NCBI GenBank assembly: GCA_041441455.1
Contig: JASDTB010000038.1
Location: 18,862 to 82,861, forward strand
Direction: 5' to 3'
Length of the DNA: 64,000 bases
Origin: JAFIHK01 sp041441455
GTDB lineage: Bacteria > Bacteroidota > Bacteroidia > Bacteroidales > UBA932
Shown here: one piece after another, positions 23,049-33,500 of the stretch
How positions within the stretch are numbered: position 1 is the first letter of the stretch
Layout of the letters: each line of letters starts with the position of its first letter
Program-made: the position numbers and the translations under genes
The notes under the pieces: generated by a model
What the model was told of the DNA's origin: nothing
What the model saw: the letters and a program-made list of their open reading frames with translations, nothing else
The model's database searches: none

Positions 23049-25031
23049 TCACTTCTGTTTTTTTAGGACAAAAGCGCTTCTTGAGGGTATGTAAAGCGAG
23101 AGTTTATCGCCCTCTTCTTCATGAATCGTAAAGTGTTCTGTAGTGTGGTTATTTCTTGAAAATCCTCCATATAACTTATCATCAGAGTCAAGAACATATT
23201 TGTATTTTCCTGCTGGAGCTTTGAATTTGTAATCAGTAAATGATTCTGTTGGATTGAATGAGAAAACAAAGATTAGATCCCTTCTGGAATAAATCAAGAT
23301 TTGTTTCTGATTATCAATGAATAATGATTTTACAGGATATTCTAAAATTCTCTCCTTTTTTACCAACTTAATCATGCTTCTGTCAAATTTCAACAGCCAC
23401 GAATATTTTAAGTTTTCATCTTCTGCTAGCGACCATTGTCTACGTGCATAGTAATAAGACCATCCATTCCCTTCACGTGGAAAGTCAATCCATTCTGGAT
23501 GGCCAAACTCATTTCCCATAAAGTTGAGATATCCGTCTCCTGCAGTTGAAATCGTAACTAGCCTAATCATTTTATGGAGAGCAACTCCTCTGTCAACTAC
23601 CAAACTCTCTATAAATTTACTCATCGAAGTGTACATTTCACTATCGATTAGTCTAAAAATGATTGTCTTATCACCCACCATCGCTTGGTCGTGACACTCT
23701 GCATAGCTGATTGTCCTCTCATCAACTCTTTTATTAGTGAGTTCGTAAAAGATGTCTCCCATATGCCATTTCTCATCGGGAAGCTCTTTGATCCACTTAA
23801 TCCAGTTATCGGAGACTCCCATGCTCATTCTAAAGTCAAAACCAACTCCGCCGTTTTCAAAAGGGGCAGCCAATCCTGGCAAGCCACTAACATCTTCGGC
23901 AATAGTAATTGCGTCACGGTAGGTCTCTTTTATCAGACAATTTGCGAGAGTAAGGTAAACTAATGCATCTTCATCCTGATTTCCATCATAGTAACAAGAG
24001 TAGTCGGTAAAACTTTTTCCCAAACCATGATCATAATAGATCATGCTGGTGATGCCGTCAAATCTAAAACCATCAAAGTTGTACTCCTCCAGCCAATATT
24101 TGCAATTTGAGAGAAGAAAATGGATCACCTCCGTCTTTCCGTAATCGAAGCAACGCGAAGTCCATGCGGGGTGTTGTCCCCTATCTCCTGCGTGAAAATA
24201 TAAATCCTCCGATCCATCGAACATTGAGAGTCCCTCTGCTACATTATTGACTGAATGTGAGTGAACGATATCTAAAATTACAGAGAGGCCAAGTCCATGG
24301 GCTTCGTCAATTAACATCTTGAGCTCTTCGGGTGTCCCGAATCGCGAACTTGGGGCAAAGAAATTTGCTACTTGATATCCAAATGAGCCGTAGTATGGAT
24401 GCTCTTGGATAGCCATCAACTGGATGGTATTATATCCCGCCTCAACAATTCTTGGGAGGATATTTGTTCTAAAGTGAGAGTATGTTGCGGTAACGCACTC
24501 TTCACTACTCATGCCAATATGCGCTTCATAGATCAGAGGGTTCTCTACTCGTTTTGGTCGTTTGTTTTTCCAACTGTATGGCTGTGGCATCCATAGTTGA
24601 GCTGAAAAGATTTTTGTAATTGGGTCCTGAATACATCGCGTAGCGTATGCTGGGAGCCTTTCACCCTCTCCTCCATTCCAAACTACAAGCCACTTGAAGA
24701 TATTGCCATGAGAGAGTTCACTTTTATGAAGTCTCAATTCCCAGTTACCCGAATCTAATTTAGAGAAACGATAGTGCTCATCTTTAGCCCATCCATTTTT
24801 ATTACAGATAAGATATAACTCAGTAGCTCTTGGTGCCCACTCTCTGAAAACTAGTTCATCGCCTTCGGAATGAATTCCGTAGTATAAGTGATTATTAACC
24901 GAAGAGTATAGCAGGTTTCCGTAACCAGAGATCTCTCTGTATCTTATTAATGCCTTTAGGTATCTGCCCCATATTGTCTTTTTATATGGCTCCAGATATG
25001 GATCATCTTTCCAGATTTTGAGCTCCTCCAT
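23049..25031 (-). CDS. glgB: 1,4-alpha-glucan branching enzyme (GH13)
   Basis: Introduces alpha-1,6 branches into storage glucan. The 660-residue protein is the eukaryote-like GlgB form: a CBM48-type N-domain (about residues 50-150), the GH13 barrel with EAHIGMSSEE, and the catalytic residues Asp325 (GFRFDG), Glu379 (TIAEDVSG) and the transition-state Asp in YAECHDQ. A C-terminal beta domain ends in RSAFVLKK. No signal peptide. It follows xseB by 11 bases and leads the glycan block, which then continues through debranching enzyme, GT4, GH57 and the synthase/phosphorylase fusion. Confidence 0.96.
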   Translation of the reverse strand: MEELKIWKDDPYLEPYKKTIWGRYLKALIRYREISGYGNLLYSSVNNHLYYGIHSEGDELVFREWAPRATELYLICNKNGWAKDEHYRFSKLDSGNWELRLHKSELSHGNIFKWLVVWNGGEGERLPAYATRCIQDPITKIFSAQLWMPQPYSWKNKRPKRVENPLIYEAHIGMSSEECVTATYSHFRTNILPRIVEAGYNTIQLMAIQEHPYYGSFGYQVANFFAPSSRFGTPEELKMLIDEAHGLGLSVILDIVHSHSVNNVAEGLSMFDGSEDLYFHAGDRGQHPAWTSRCFDYGKTEVIHFLLSNCKYWLEEYNFDGFRFDGITSMIYYDHGLGKSFTDYSCYYDGNQDEDALVYLTLANCLIKETYRDAITIAEDVSGLPGLAAPFENGGVGFDFRMSMGVSDNWIKWIKELPDEKWHMGDIFYELTNKRVDERTISYAECHDQAMVGDKTIIFRLIDSEMYTSMSKFIESLVVDRGVALHKMIRLVTISTAGDGYLNFMGNEFGHPEWIDFPREGNGWSYYYARRQWSLAEDENLKYSWLLKFDRSMIKLVKKERILEYPVKSLFIDNQKQILIYSRRDLIFVFSFNPTESFTDYKFKAPAGKYKYVLDSDDKLYGGFSRNNHTTEHFTIHEEEGDKLSLYIPSRSAFVLKKQK

Positions 25032-25042
25032 AACCGTCGGTT

Positions 25043-25246
25043 TTATTGTTCGTTTAACTTAGCAATCTCCTCTTCTTGTCCTCTAAGAAGTTCTCTGCAA
25101 TATTTTACTAATTCAGATGTCTTTTGTATGTAATCAGAAATTTTTCCAATCTCTGTATTGGGATCTTCTATCTTCTTAGCCAAGGCTTCCAATTCTGCCA
25201 AAGCCTCCTCATATGTCATCTTATGCTCGCTCTTACTCTTTGCCAT
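25043..25246 (-). CDS. xseB: Exodeoxyribonuclease VII small subunit
   Basis: Small helical subunit of exonuclease VII, which degrades single-stranded DNA to oligonucleotides. The 67-residue protein has the family core MTYEEALAELEALAKKIEDPNTEIG and a second amphipathic helix ending RGQEEEIAKLNEQ. The ATG at 25246 (MAKSKSEHK) is preferred; an in-frame ATG at 25255 would add three residues. Either overlaps the end of xseA, so the two subunits are translationally coupled, as is usual. Confidence 0.94.
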   Translation of the reverse strand: MAKSKSEHKMTYEEALAELEALAKKIEDPNTEIGKISDYIQKTSELVKYCRELLRGQEEEIAKLNEQ

Positions 25247-26438
25247 ACATTTCATGTTTTACTACATTCTTAACTTCGCACTCTATAGTCCCTTCATTCA
25301 TTAGAACTTGTATATCATCTCCCTGCTTAAGATTTGCAATATCTGTTACTCTCTTATCGTTTCTGGTAATTATTGTAAAACCTCTCTCTAAAAGTCTGTA
25401 AGGGTTATTCATCGTTATGCGCTGTTGCATAATGTCTAGGCGATGATGCTCCTCTTTTATCCGCGTGGTTGCTAAAGAGATTGTTTTGTTGCTTATGCTC
25501 TCTACTTTTGCATATTCATCAGCCATCCTCCTTTGTAAAGATAACAAAAGTCTTCGGGATAAAAAACTAATCTGCATATCCTCTCTCACAAAAATATCCA
25601 GCAGGAAACCTGCTGCTGCAGTGGGTGTTTTGAGGTTTGTATGAGCAACCATATCGGCAATATGAAAATCTTGTTCGTGACCTATTCCTGTAATAACTGG
25701 TATTGGGAATTGGGCGATGTTTGCACAGAGCTCATAATCATCGAAGCAACTCAAATCTTGCACCGAACCTCCTCCTCTGATGATCACTACAATATCGAAC
25801 TGCTCTTGCAGATATGCGATTTTATCGAGAGACTCAATGATTCCTTTTGGAGCTGTTGCCCCTTGCATTGGTGAATTGAAAAGAGTTGTCTGAAAACGAA
25901 ATCCATACCCATTTTCGTGCAGATGCTTCATAAAATCTAGATACCCTGCAGCTGAGTCCGAAGAGACAATTGCAAGCCTTCTTGGAAGAGTAGGTATCGG
26001 AATCGTTGAGTTCATCTCCATCATCCCTTCGTCGCGTAGGCGTTTGATTGTTTTTTGACGCTGCAATTCTGCCTCACCTACTGTGAATGACGGATCGATG
26101 TCAGTAATAACGATACTTAGTCCGTAGATTGGCGAGTATTGAACCTGTCCCTTGACTAAAATATGCATCCCTTTCCCCAGCTGATAGCCAGTTGATGTTT
26201 CGAAATATGGCTTGATTAGTCTGTATGAATTTGACCAAATCATTGCTTGCACCTTTGCATTTACCGGAGAGTCGTCTCCAGCCTTATCACAAAGTTCAAG
26301 ATAGCAATGGCCTGTAGGGTGATTTTTAATTTCAGAAATTTCGGCTTTAATCCAGTAGTATCCAGACACATTATCCTCTACAACCCTCTTTACCCTCATC
26401 AATAGCTCATGCAGGGTAATACTATCTGCTCTCTCCAT
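25233..26438 (-). CDS. xseA: Exodeoxyribonuclease VII large subunit
   Basis: Catalytic subunit of exonuclease VII. The 401-residue protein has an N-terminal OB-fold (about 1-100, YYWIKAEISEIKNHPTGHCY) followed by the XseA catalytic core with RRLAIVSSDSAAGYLDF, the conserved IIRGGGSVQDLSCFDD and GIGHEQDFHIADMVA. A coiled-coil region lies near the C-terminus. Slightly shorter than E. coli XseA but complete. It heads the minus-strand transcript with xseB and the glycan genes, and is divergent from engB across a 73-base gap with predicted promoters for both directions. Confidence 0.96.
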   Translation of the reverse strand: MERADSITLHELLMRVKRVVEDNVSGYYWIKAEISEIKNHPTGHCYLELCDKAGDDSPVNAKVQAMIWSNSYRLIKPYFETSTGYQLGKGMHILVKGQVQYSPIYGLSIVITDIDPSFTVGEAELQRQKTIKRLRDEGMMEMNSTIPIPTLPRRLAIVSSDSAAGYLDFMKHLHENGYGFRFQTTLFNSPMQGATAPKGIIESLDKIAYLQEQFDIVVIIRGGGSVQDLSCFDDYELCANIAQFPIPVITGIGHEQDFHIADMVAHTNLKTPTAAAGFLLDIFVREDMQISFLSRRLLLSLQRRMADEYAKVESISNKTISLATTRIKEEHHRLDIMQQRITMNNPYRLLERGFTIITRNDKRVTDIANLKQGDDIQVLMNEGTIECEVKNVVKHEMYGKE

Positions 26439-26466
26439 TTTGAATTTTTTTATCTATCTTCTCATA

Positions 26467-26474
26467 CAAATATA
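26467..26474 (-). promoter_or_regulatory. Predicted -7 box of the xseA-xseB-glycan operon
   Basis: TATATTTG on the minus strand, 28 bases before the xseA ATG, matches TAnnTTTG. No -33 box is evident. Confidence 0.45.
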
Positions 26475-26486
26475 ATCATAATATTG

Positions 26487-26494
26487 TACCTTTG
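26487..26494 (+). promoter_or_regulatory. Predicted -7 box of engB
   Basis: TACCTTTG followed by C, 17 bases before the engB ATG, matches TAnnTTTG. No -33 box is evident. Confidence 0.5.
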
Positions 26495-26511
26495 CCCGAT
26501 AAAAATCATCT

Positions 26512-27114
26512 ATGCAGATATCGACAGCCATATTTTCCGGCAGCAGCCGACTTGCTAAAGACAAGCCTAAGACTCGCCTCCCGGAGTTTGCCTTCATAGG
26601 CAGATCCAATGTTGGCAAATCTTCGCTAATCAATATGTTGTGCAGACAAAAAAATCTTGCACACACCTCTTCTAAGCCAGGTAAAACCCAGCTTGTAAAC
26701 CACTTTATGATTAATGAAAAGTGGTATCTTGTTGACCTACCTGGTTATGGTTATGCAAAGGTCTCGAAAACTCAAAGGTCAGAGCTTGGCGATATTATTC
26801 GTGATTTCATCAACAGCTCCGAAGATCTGGTCACATTGTTCGTGCTTCTGGATTCCAGACACCCTTTACAAAAGATTGATCTTCAATTCATGATGGAACT
26901 CGCTCGCGCTGAAGTTCCATTTTCGATTATTTATACTAAGGCCGACAAGTTGGGAGTCACAGCATTAGCAAATCAGATAGAGGCTAATTCGAAAGAGATG
27001 ATGAACTATTGGGAGGAGCTTCCTCCTATTTTTGCTAGCTCTGCCGAGACAGGTAGAGGTAGAGATGAAATTCTAGATTATATTGAAACCCTTTTTAACA
27101 ACATAAAACCATAG
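26512..27114 (+). CDS. engB: YihA/EngB family ribosome biogenesis GTPase
   Basis: A 200-residue GTPase needed for large ribosomal subunit assembly. G1 is GRSNVGKSSLI (about residues 30-40), followed by the switch region SSKPGKTQLVNHF, G3 DLPGYGYAKV and G4 TKADK; these identify EngB/YsxC rather than Era or Der. Length is standard. It starts a plus-strand run (engB, prs, nadE, small membrane protein, der) with two bases between engB and prs. Confidence 0.97.
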   Translation: MQISTAIFSGSSRLAKDKPKTRLPEFAFIGRSNVGKSSLINMLCRQKNLAHTSSKPGKTQLVNHFMINEKWYLVDLPGYGYAKVSKTQRSELGDIIRDFINSSEDLVTLFVLLDSRHPLQKIDLQFMMELARAEVPFSIIYTKADKLGVTALANQIEANSKEMMNYWEELPPIFASSAETGRGRDEILDYIETLFNNIKP

Positions 27115-27116
27115 TT

Positions 27117-28067
27117 ATGGATCATCAACATCAGATAAAGATTTTTTCATGCAGGAACTCCAGATATCTGGCCGAAAAGATAGCTGCTGCCCTGAAACTT
27201 GAACTTGGTAAATCTAGTGTTACCGTTTTCAGCGATGGAGAATTCCAGCCTGCGCTCGAAGAGAGCGTAAGAGGAGCAACAGTGTTCATTGTTCAATCTA
27301 CCTTCCCTCCGGTAGACAATATCTTCGAGTTGCTGTTGATGGTTGATGCAGCAAGAAGAGCTTCTGCATACAAAGTGATTGCCGTAATGCCTTATTTTGG
27401 CTGGGCGCGTCAGGATAGAAAAGATAGACCAAGGGTTCCGATAGGAGCAAAGATGGTTGCCAATCTTTTAAGTGCAGCAGGTTGCGACAGAGTGATGACT
27501 GCAGATCTTCATGCCGATCAAATTCAAGGATTTTTTGATGTTCCAGTGGATCATATCTATGCGAGCTCAATCTTCCTTCCTTATCTAAGAGACCTTAAGT
27601 TAGAAAATATGTCGATTGCAGCACCTGATATGGGTGGAGCAAAGAGAGCAAATGCATATTCAAGAATCCTGGGATGTCCACTTATCATCTGCCATAAATC
27701 AAGAGAGAAAGCCAATGTAGTTGGCTCTATGACAGCAATTGGCGATGTTGAAGGCAAAAACATCGTAATTATCGACGACATGATCGATACAGCAGGAACG
27801 ATTACAAAGGCTGCAGATATGTTGATAGAGAAAGGAGCATTGAGCGTAAGAGCTCTTGCAACTCATGCTGTATTGTCGGGACCGGCATACGAAAGGATTG
27901 CAAAATCGAAACTGATAGAGGTGATAATTTCGGATACTATTCCTCTTACAACTGATCCTAACTACGATACAACAAAGATTAAGGTATTATCAGTGGCTGA
28001 GATCTTTGCAGATGTTATCGACAAAGTATATAACTACAAATCAATCAGCACAAGCTTTATTTTCTAA
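27117..28067 (+). CDS. prs: Ribose-phosphate pyrophosphokinase
   Basis: Makes PRPP from ribose-5-phosphate and ATP, feeding purine, pyrimidine, NAD, His and Trp synthesis. The 316-residue protein shows SDGEFQPALEESVRG, YFGWARQDRKDRPRVPI (ATP-binding flexible loop region), TADLHADQIQGFF and the PRPP loop IVIIDDMIDTAGT. Length and motifs fit class I enzymes. It lies directly upstream of nadE, whose pathway consumes PRPP, with three bases between the genes. Confidence 0.98.
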   Translation: MDHQHQIKIFSCRNSRYLAEKIAAALKLELGKSSVTVFSDGEFQPALEESVRGATVFIVQSTFPPVDNIFELLLMVDAARRASAYKVIAVMPYFGWARQDRKDRPRVPIGAKMVANLLSAAGCDRVMTADLHADQIQGFFDVPVDHIYASSIFLPYLRDLKLENMSIAAPDMGGAKRANAYSRILGCPLIICHKSREKANVVGSMTAIGDVEGKNIVIIDDMIDTAGTITKAADMLIEKGALSVRALATHAVLSGPAYERIAKSKLIEVIISDTIPLTTDPNYDTTKIKVLSVAEIFADVIDKVYNYKSISTSFIF

Positions 28068-28070
28068 ATC

Positions 28071-28907
28071 ATGCCTTACCAGACAGTTACAGAGGATATT
28101 CATGATTTAATCATTGAATCTCTAAGAAAGTTTTTTTCGGCAGCCGGTAAAACCAAAGCCGTAGTTGGTCTCTCAGGAGGAATTGACTCAGCAGTTGTAC
28201 TGTCTCTTGGTGTGAGAGCATTTGGAAAAGAGAATGTTAGCGCAATTTTAATGCCCTCTCCATTTTCAACTATGCACTCAGTTAGTGATGCTGTTGAATT
28301 GGCAGAAAATCTTGGAGTCAATTACAAGATTGTTCCTATTGAGGGGATTTATAATAAATATGTAAAAGAGCTTACATCTCTTTTTGGAGCAGATCCAAAA
28401 CAGATTACAATTGAAAACCTACAAGCAAGAATCAGGGGCGTGATTCTGATGGCTTTTTCGAATCAGAACGATGCTCTGTTACTTAATACAACAAATAAGA
28501 GTGAACTGGCAATGGGCTATGGTACTATGTATGGCGACCTTTGTGGAGCTGTAATGCCAATTGCCGATCTATATAAATTGCAAGTCTATTCGCTTGCAAG
28601 TTTCATCAATTCCGACAAATGTGTGATTCCTGACTCAACAATGACAAAAGCTCCGTCTGCTGAACTAAGTGAAAATCAGAAAGACAGCGATTCTTTGCCA
28701 GAATATCACATTTTGGACCCAATTTTGTATGAATTGATAGAGGGTGGAAAATCTGACTCAGATCTATTATCTGAGGGCGTGAGCAGAGAACTGCTCGACA
28801 AAATCTCATCTTTGAGAAAGGCCGCAGCGTTCAAAGTTCACCAGTTACCTCCCGTTATAAAGGTAGGAAGCTCACCGCTTCTTCCAAAAAATAAATGGGT
28901 AATTTAA
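28071..28907 (+). CDS. nadE: NAD synthase, ammonia-dependent type
   Basis: Converts deamido-NAD to NAD. The 278-residue protein has the PP-loop VVGLSGGIDSAVVLSL (about residues 30-45) and NTTNKSELAMGYGTMYGDLCG, and lacks the N-terminal glutaminase domain, so it uses ammonia or a separate glutaminase. It forms a tight operon with prs. The downstream small membrane protein begins 13 bases later. Confidence 0.96.
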   Translation: MPYQTVTEDIHDLIIESLRKFFSAAGKTKAVVGLSGGIDSAVVLSLGVRAFGKENVSAILMPSPFSTMHSVSDAVELAENLGVNYKIVPIEGIYNKYVKELTSLFGADPKQITIENLQARIRGVILMAFSNQNDALLLNTTNKSELAMGYGTMYGDLCGAVMPIADLYKLQVYSLASFINSDKCVIPDSTMTKAPSAELSENQKDSDSLPEYHILDPILYELIEGGKSDSDLLSEGVSRELLDKISSLRKAAAFKVHQLPPVIKVGSSPLLPKNKWVI

Positions 28908-28920
28908 AATTTTTAAAACA

Positions 28921-29181
28921 ATGGATGTATTAATAGCAGCACTAGTTTTTGTAGGGCTAAGCGTATTTCTGCTCTCCTTTAATATAATATTCAAGAAGAA
29001 CGGAAAATTTCCCGATACCGAAATCGGACATAATAAAGAGATGCGAAAAAGAGGCATCAGATGTGCAAAAGATGATGAGAGAAGGATGTGGCGAAAGAAA
29101 AAAGGTTTGACATCGGATTGCGCCGTTGATGACTGTGAATCGGGCGGATGCTCTGGATGCTCATATTCGTCTCTTAAATAA
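28921..29181 (+). CDS. Small Cys-rich membrane protein, conserved in Bacteroidota, function unknown
   Basis: An 86-residue protein with one N-terminal membrane helix (about residues 3-24), then NIIFKKNGKFPDTEIGHNKEMRKRG, a basic region, and a C-terminal tail with five cysteines overall (one at IRCAKDD and four in SDCAVDDCESGGCSGC). The helix-plus-FP(D/E)T..GHNK..R..GI.C pattern resembles small uncharacterised Bacteroidota membrane proteins that I recognise only by pattern. The clustered cysteines suggest metal or Fe-S binding; the topology resembles NqrM in outline, but the sequence does not establish that. It probably belongs to the nadE transcript. Confidence 0.72.
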   Translation: MDVLIAALVFVGLSVFLLSFNIIFKKNGKFPDTEIGHNKEMRKRGIRCAKDDERRMWRKKKGLTSDCAVDDCESGGCSGCSYSSLK

Positions 29182-29188
29182 ATATTAT

Positions 29189-29196
29189 TATCTTTG
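29189..29196 (+). promoter_or_regulatory. Predicted -7 box of der
   Basis: TATCTTTG followed by C ends only 8 bases before the der ATG at 29205. Transcription from it would give an almost leaderless message. Confidence 0.5.
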
Positions 29197-29204
29197 CCGC
29201 CCTT

Positions 29205-30512
29205 ATGAGTATAGTAGCAATAGTAGGACGCCCAAATGTGGGCAAATCGACACTCTTCAATAGACTTGTCGGAATGAGACAAGCAATTGTAGATGAGATC
29301 GCGGGAGTTACTCGCGACAGACATTATGGCACATGCGAATGGAGTGGTAAAGAGTTCTCAGTGATTGACACTGGTGGTTTTGCTCTCAATTCAGACGATG
29401 TGTTCGAAGAGGAGATCAGAAAACAGGTAGTTCTCGCAATAGAGGAGGCTGATGTCATCCTTTTCCTTTGTGATGTGGGTACAGGAATCACCGATTACGA
29501 TATGGCGGTTGCCGACATTCTTCGCAGATCTAAAAAACCGATTATAATTGTAGCAAACAAGGTAGATACAGGAGATAAGTTGTTTGATGCACACATCTTC
29601 AACTCTTTTGGTCTTGGTGAGCCTTTTGCAATCTCTTCAGCAACAGGAAGTGGAACAGGAGATCTTTTGGATAAAGTTTTAGAACTTCTTCCCGAAGATG
29701 AAAAACCATTAGAAAAAAGAGCAATTCCATATATTACAATAGTTGGACGCCCTAATGTTGGTAAGTCATCGCTTACTAATGCCCTTTTAGGTGAGGAGAG
29801 AAACATCGTAACTCCAGTTGCAGGCACAACAAGAGACTCTATTTCAACTTATTATAATAAGTTTGGACATGAATTTATGCTTGTGGACACAGCTGGTTTA
29901 AGAAAAAAGAATAAAGTTAAAGAGGATCTTGAGTTCTACTCAGTAATGCGTTCTGTGAGAGCAATTGAGAATTCTGATGTTTGTATCCTGATGGTTGATG
30001 CTCAACAAAACATCGAAGCCCAAGATATGTCGGTTTTCAATTTGATCATTAGAAATAAAAAAGGGTGCTTAATTGTAGTAAATAAATGGGACCTTGTCGA
30101 GAATAAGGATGCAAATACTATGAAGAAGGCGACCGAAGTGATAATGAACAAAATTGCTCCTTTCAATGATGTTCCAATCATCTTCACATCGGTGATAAAT
30201 AAGCAGAGAATCCTTGATGTTCTAGAGGCTGCTCAAAGGGTATACGAAAACAGATCAAGAAAGATCAAGACTTCGGAACTTAATGAAGTTATGCTCAAAG
30301 AGATTGAGAATTATCCTCCGCCTGCGATTAAAGGTAAGTATATCAAGATAAAATACATGACCCAACTTCCTACACCATCTCCTTCATTTGCATTTTTCTG
30401 TAACCTGCCGCAATATGTAAGAGAGGACTACAAGAGGTATCTTGAGAACAAACTTCGCAAACACTTCGATTTTAGCGGAACTCCAATTCAGATTTTCATG
30501 AGGCAAAAGTAA
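29205..30512 (+). CDS. der: Ribosome biogenesis GTPase Der
   Basis: A 435-residue GTPase with two consecutive G domains and a C-terminal KH-like domain, essential for 50S maturation. G1 motifs are GRPNVGKSTLF (about residues 8-18) and GRPNVGKSSLT (about 180-190); G3 are DTGGF and DTAGL; G4 are NKVD and NKWD. The KH-like end includes NYPPPAIKGKYIKIKYMTQ. Length is standard. It has its own -7 box and ends 29 bases from the convergent kinase gene with no terminator hairpin visible between them. Confidence 0.98.
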   Translation: MSIVAIVGRPNVGKSTLFNRLVGMRQAIVDEIAGVTRDRHYGTCEWSGKEFSVIDTGGFALNSDDVFEEEIRKQVVLAIEEADVILFLCDVGTGITDYDMAVADILRRSKKPIIIVANKVDTGDKLFDAHIFNSFGLGEPFAISSATGSGTGDLLDKVLELLPEDEKPLEKRAIPYITIVGRPNVGKSSLTNALLGEERNIVTPVAGTTRDSISTYYNKFGHEFMLVDTAGLRKKNKVKEDLEFYSVMRSVRAIENSDVCILMVDAQQNIEAQDMSVFNLIIRNKKGCLIVVNKWDLVENKDANTMKKATEVIMNKIAPFNDVPIIFTSVINKQRILDVLEAAQRVYENRSRKIKTSELNEVMLKEIENYPPPAIKGKYIKIKYMTQLPTPSPSFAFFCNLPQYVREDYKRYLENKLRKHFDFSGTPIQIFMRQK

Positions 30513-30541
30513 AACTTACTTAAGCCCCAACTGATATAAAA

Positions 30542-33500
30542 CTATTCAAGGCTGAAGGGTAACCTGATTGTAAAACAGGCTCCTCCCAGCCTTTCTGATT
30601 TTCTATAGGATACACTTCCTTGACTCTGTTCGATTATACTTCTGCATATAGCCAGTCCTAAACCTGTTCCACCGCTCTTTGTTGTGAAATTAGGCTTAAA
30701 TAGTCTATGTGTAAGATTTTCTGGCACTCCTGTTCCATTGTCTTCGATGGAGATTGAGTAGTATTTCTCCTCTTTTGTGAGCGAGACCAGAATCTTTCCA
30801 TTTAGTTGTCCCTCTAAGGCTTGCACAGCATTTGACAATAGATTAACCAACACTCTTGCAAGCTGCGTCTTTCTAGCCAGAATCATTGCATCACGTTCTA
30901 CCTCGCTCTCGAAATTTACAGAGATATTATCACGAGTATTGAATAATACTATCTGCTCTAAAATTAGGTTGTTGACGTCAACTTTTGTTAAGTCTTCGGA
31001 GTAGAAACGAGAAAAACTTGAAAATTCAGATGCCGCATCGGACAGGATATCAATCTGTTCTATGAGTGAGTTTGCTAAAGCATCAAATCTCTCCTCCCAT
31101 CCTTGAATGTTCTGCTGTTTGAGTCGAACAAGGTGCTGAATACTCAATCGCATAGGTGTCAGTGGATTTTTAATCTCATGAGCAATCTGTCTTGCCATCT
31201 CTCGCCAAGCTTGTTCTCTCTCACTTTGCGCCAACTGTCTTGTACTCTCTTCGAGATCGTCAACCATCTTATTGTAGGCAGCTACCAGGATACCTAACTC
31301 ATCTTTGTTATTGTAGTCGATATGTTCAGCAGACTGTCCTACCTCTATGATTCTCATTTTTCTACTAATTTCTGCAAGTGGCTTGGATAGCGAATTAGAT
31401 AGTGCAATCCCTCCAAAAACAGCCCCTAACAAAAGAAGCAGATAGATATTGATAATAGTTGCAATAATGTTTGATGCCTCAGCGCCAATGTCGTTCTTTC
31501 TAGAAAAATATGGAATATTTACGATTGCTATTATTTTTCCATCTTTATTTAACAGAGGTGCATACAGAGAGTAATATGTTAAATTTCCAATTTTTTCTTG
31601 ATTGATTACTTGCTTTTTATGATTGTATACAATCTCTTTGAAAGCATACGGATTCATCCTAAAACCAACAAGATAACTATCGAACATCTCCTTTTGGGTG
31701 GTGCGCACCATAACTCCATTCGGTGCATATAGATTTATGTCTATTTGTGCATTATTAGAGAGTCTTGTTAATGATTCAAATAGTTTGTTGTTGTAAAACT
31801 GAGGATCTTTATAGTTTCCAACATATTTGCTAAAATATGCCAAAGTTGATTGAACAGTCTGAATCTTCTCCTCCATCTGACCTCTATTGCTCTCTTTGAA
31901 GTAATTTAAACTGAACCATATACTTCCGGCACCCATACTTATAAGGGCAAAGACAAGTGATGCAAGAATTAAAAAGGTAATCTTTCTTCGGAAAGAGTTT
32001 TTTGGTAGTTCGGTAAAAATTGACTTGTGGCGAATCCTTATCAATCCAAACATGATTAAAGAGAAAAACAAAACAATATATGAGAAAGATACTATATATG
32101 GGAAGATACTTCGCTCAGGACGACTGATTACAATAACACTTTCAGAAGATACCCTATTGACAAAATGGACATAGTTATCTTTTCTAACAACATTATAACC
32201 AATCTCTTTTGCATCTTCAAAAGAGTAGCTATAATTAAATCGACCACCATATGATATCAATCTGCCATTCAGATATTTTGCATAAGAATAACTTGTTGGC
32301 ATATTCAGGTTATCAATTTGCTTGTGATTCAAGAGAATGTCTGGATATCCAATAGCCTCTTTGATAAATTTTGACTCTAATTCAATAAAAATATTTAGCT
32401 CTCCCGAAAAGCTCGGATAACTGAATACTCCTAAATAACTGATTCTTCCGTTGTAGTTATTCATGAAGAAAAATCTAGATCGATCATACAGAGGAATACC
32501 ATACTTAAATAGCTCTTCCTGATAGTACGCTTGGCAATACACTATATCGGAATAGTTATCCAATTCTAAGATTGAAGTCGGGCGACATACCCTTATTCGT
32601 CTGTCGTATCTTTGCTCTAAGTTCCAAGTGTAAACTTCTGTAAGATAATAGTTTAAGACCTCTTCTTCACCATTTTCGGCATACATTCTGATTAAAGGAT
32701 CACTTGCGATGTACTGTTCTATAGACTTTAACTGTAACTCTACATTAAGGTCACGCTCCACCGACATTTTAGTTGTCCACACTTTATTTCTATTATACTC
32801 TTTTTTAAAGCCATAGACACTTACTACGATCAAAGAATATAGAGAGATGATGAAGATATAGACAAGCATCGGCTTAAGCCTTAGGAACGAAAACTTCCTT
32901 AATGAAGCAAATGGAGCTCTTAGCATTTGTATCGTAAAGAGTAGTGCGATAAAAAGAAGGACGTAAGAGAAATAGACAAGAATTGTATAGAACGAAATCT
33001 CATCAATTTTAAATAATTCCAGAGTAATGTTTGAGTTCAAGATTAAAGACCTTAAACTTATATGGATATATGGTATTAACAACAATGGAACAAGCGCTAG
33101 TACAAAGACCATTCTTCGTCTGACTTTTTTGGATGCTCTCACATATTGTAAATTGATTGTTTTCCGAATCATAAAGAGAGCAGAGATAATCAAAAAGACG
33201 AAAAGGTTTAGTAATAGCAGGTCGGCAAGAGATTTAAAAAGCTCAAAGTCAGCATAAAGCGTAGGAGAGAAGAGTTCTAGATCTGACTCTAAGACAGATG
33301 ATAAGTATCCTGCCATGAATCTCATGAAAATCAACACAAAAGTTGTTGCATAGAACATTTTTAGTGTTCTCTTCGATTGTAGTTCTGAGAAAAGAGCAAG
33401 GATTATAAAGATAACAGACAGCCATCTTAGAACAACTCCTGTCTGCCCAATGAAATTAGGAGTAACTTTAAGAACTGAAAAAAGAATTGCTCCATCTTTC

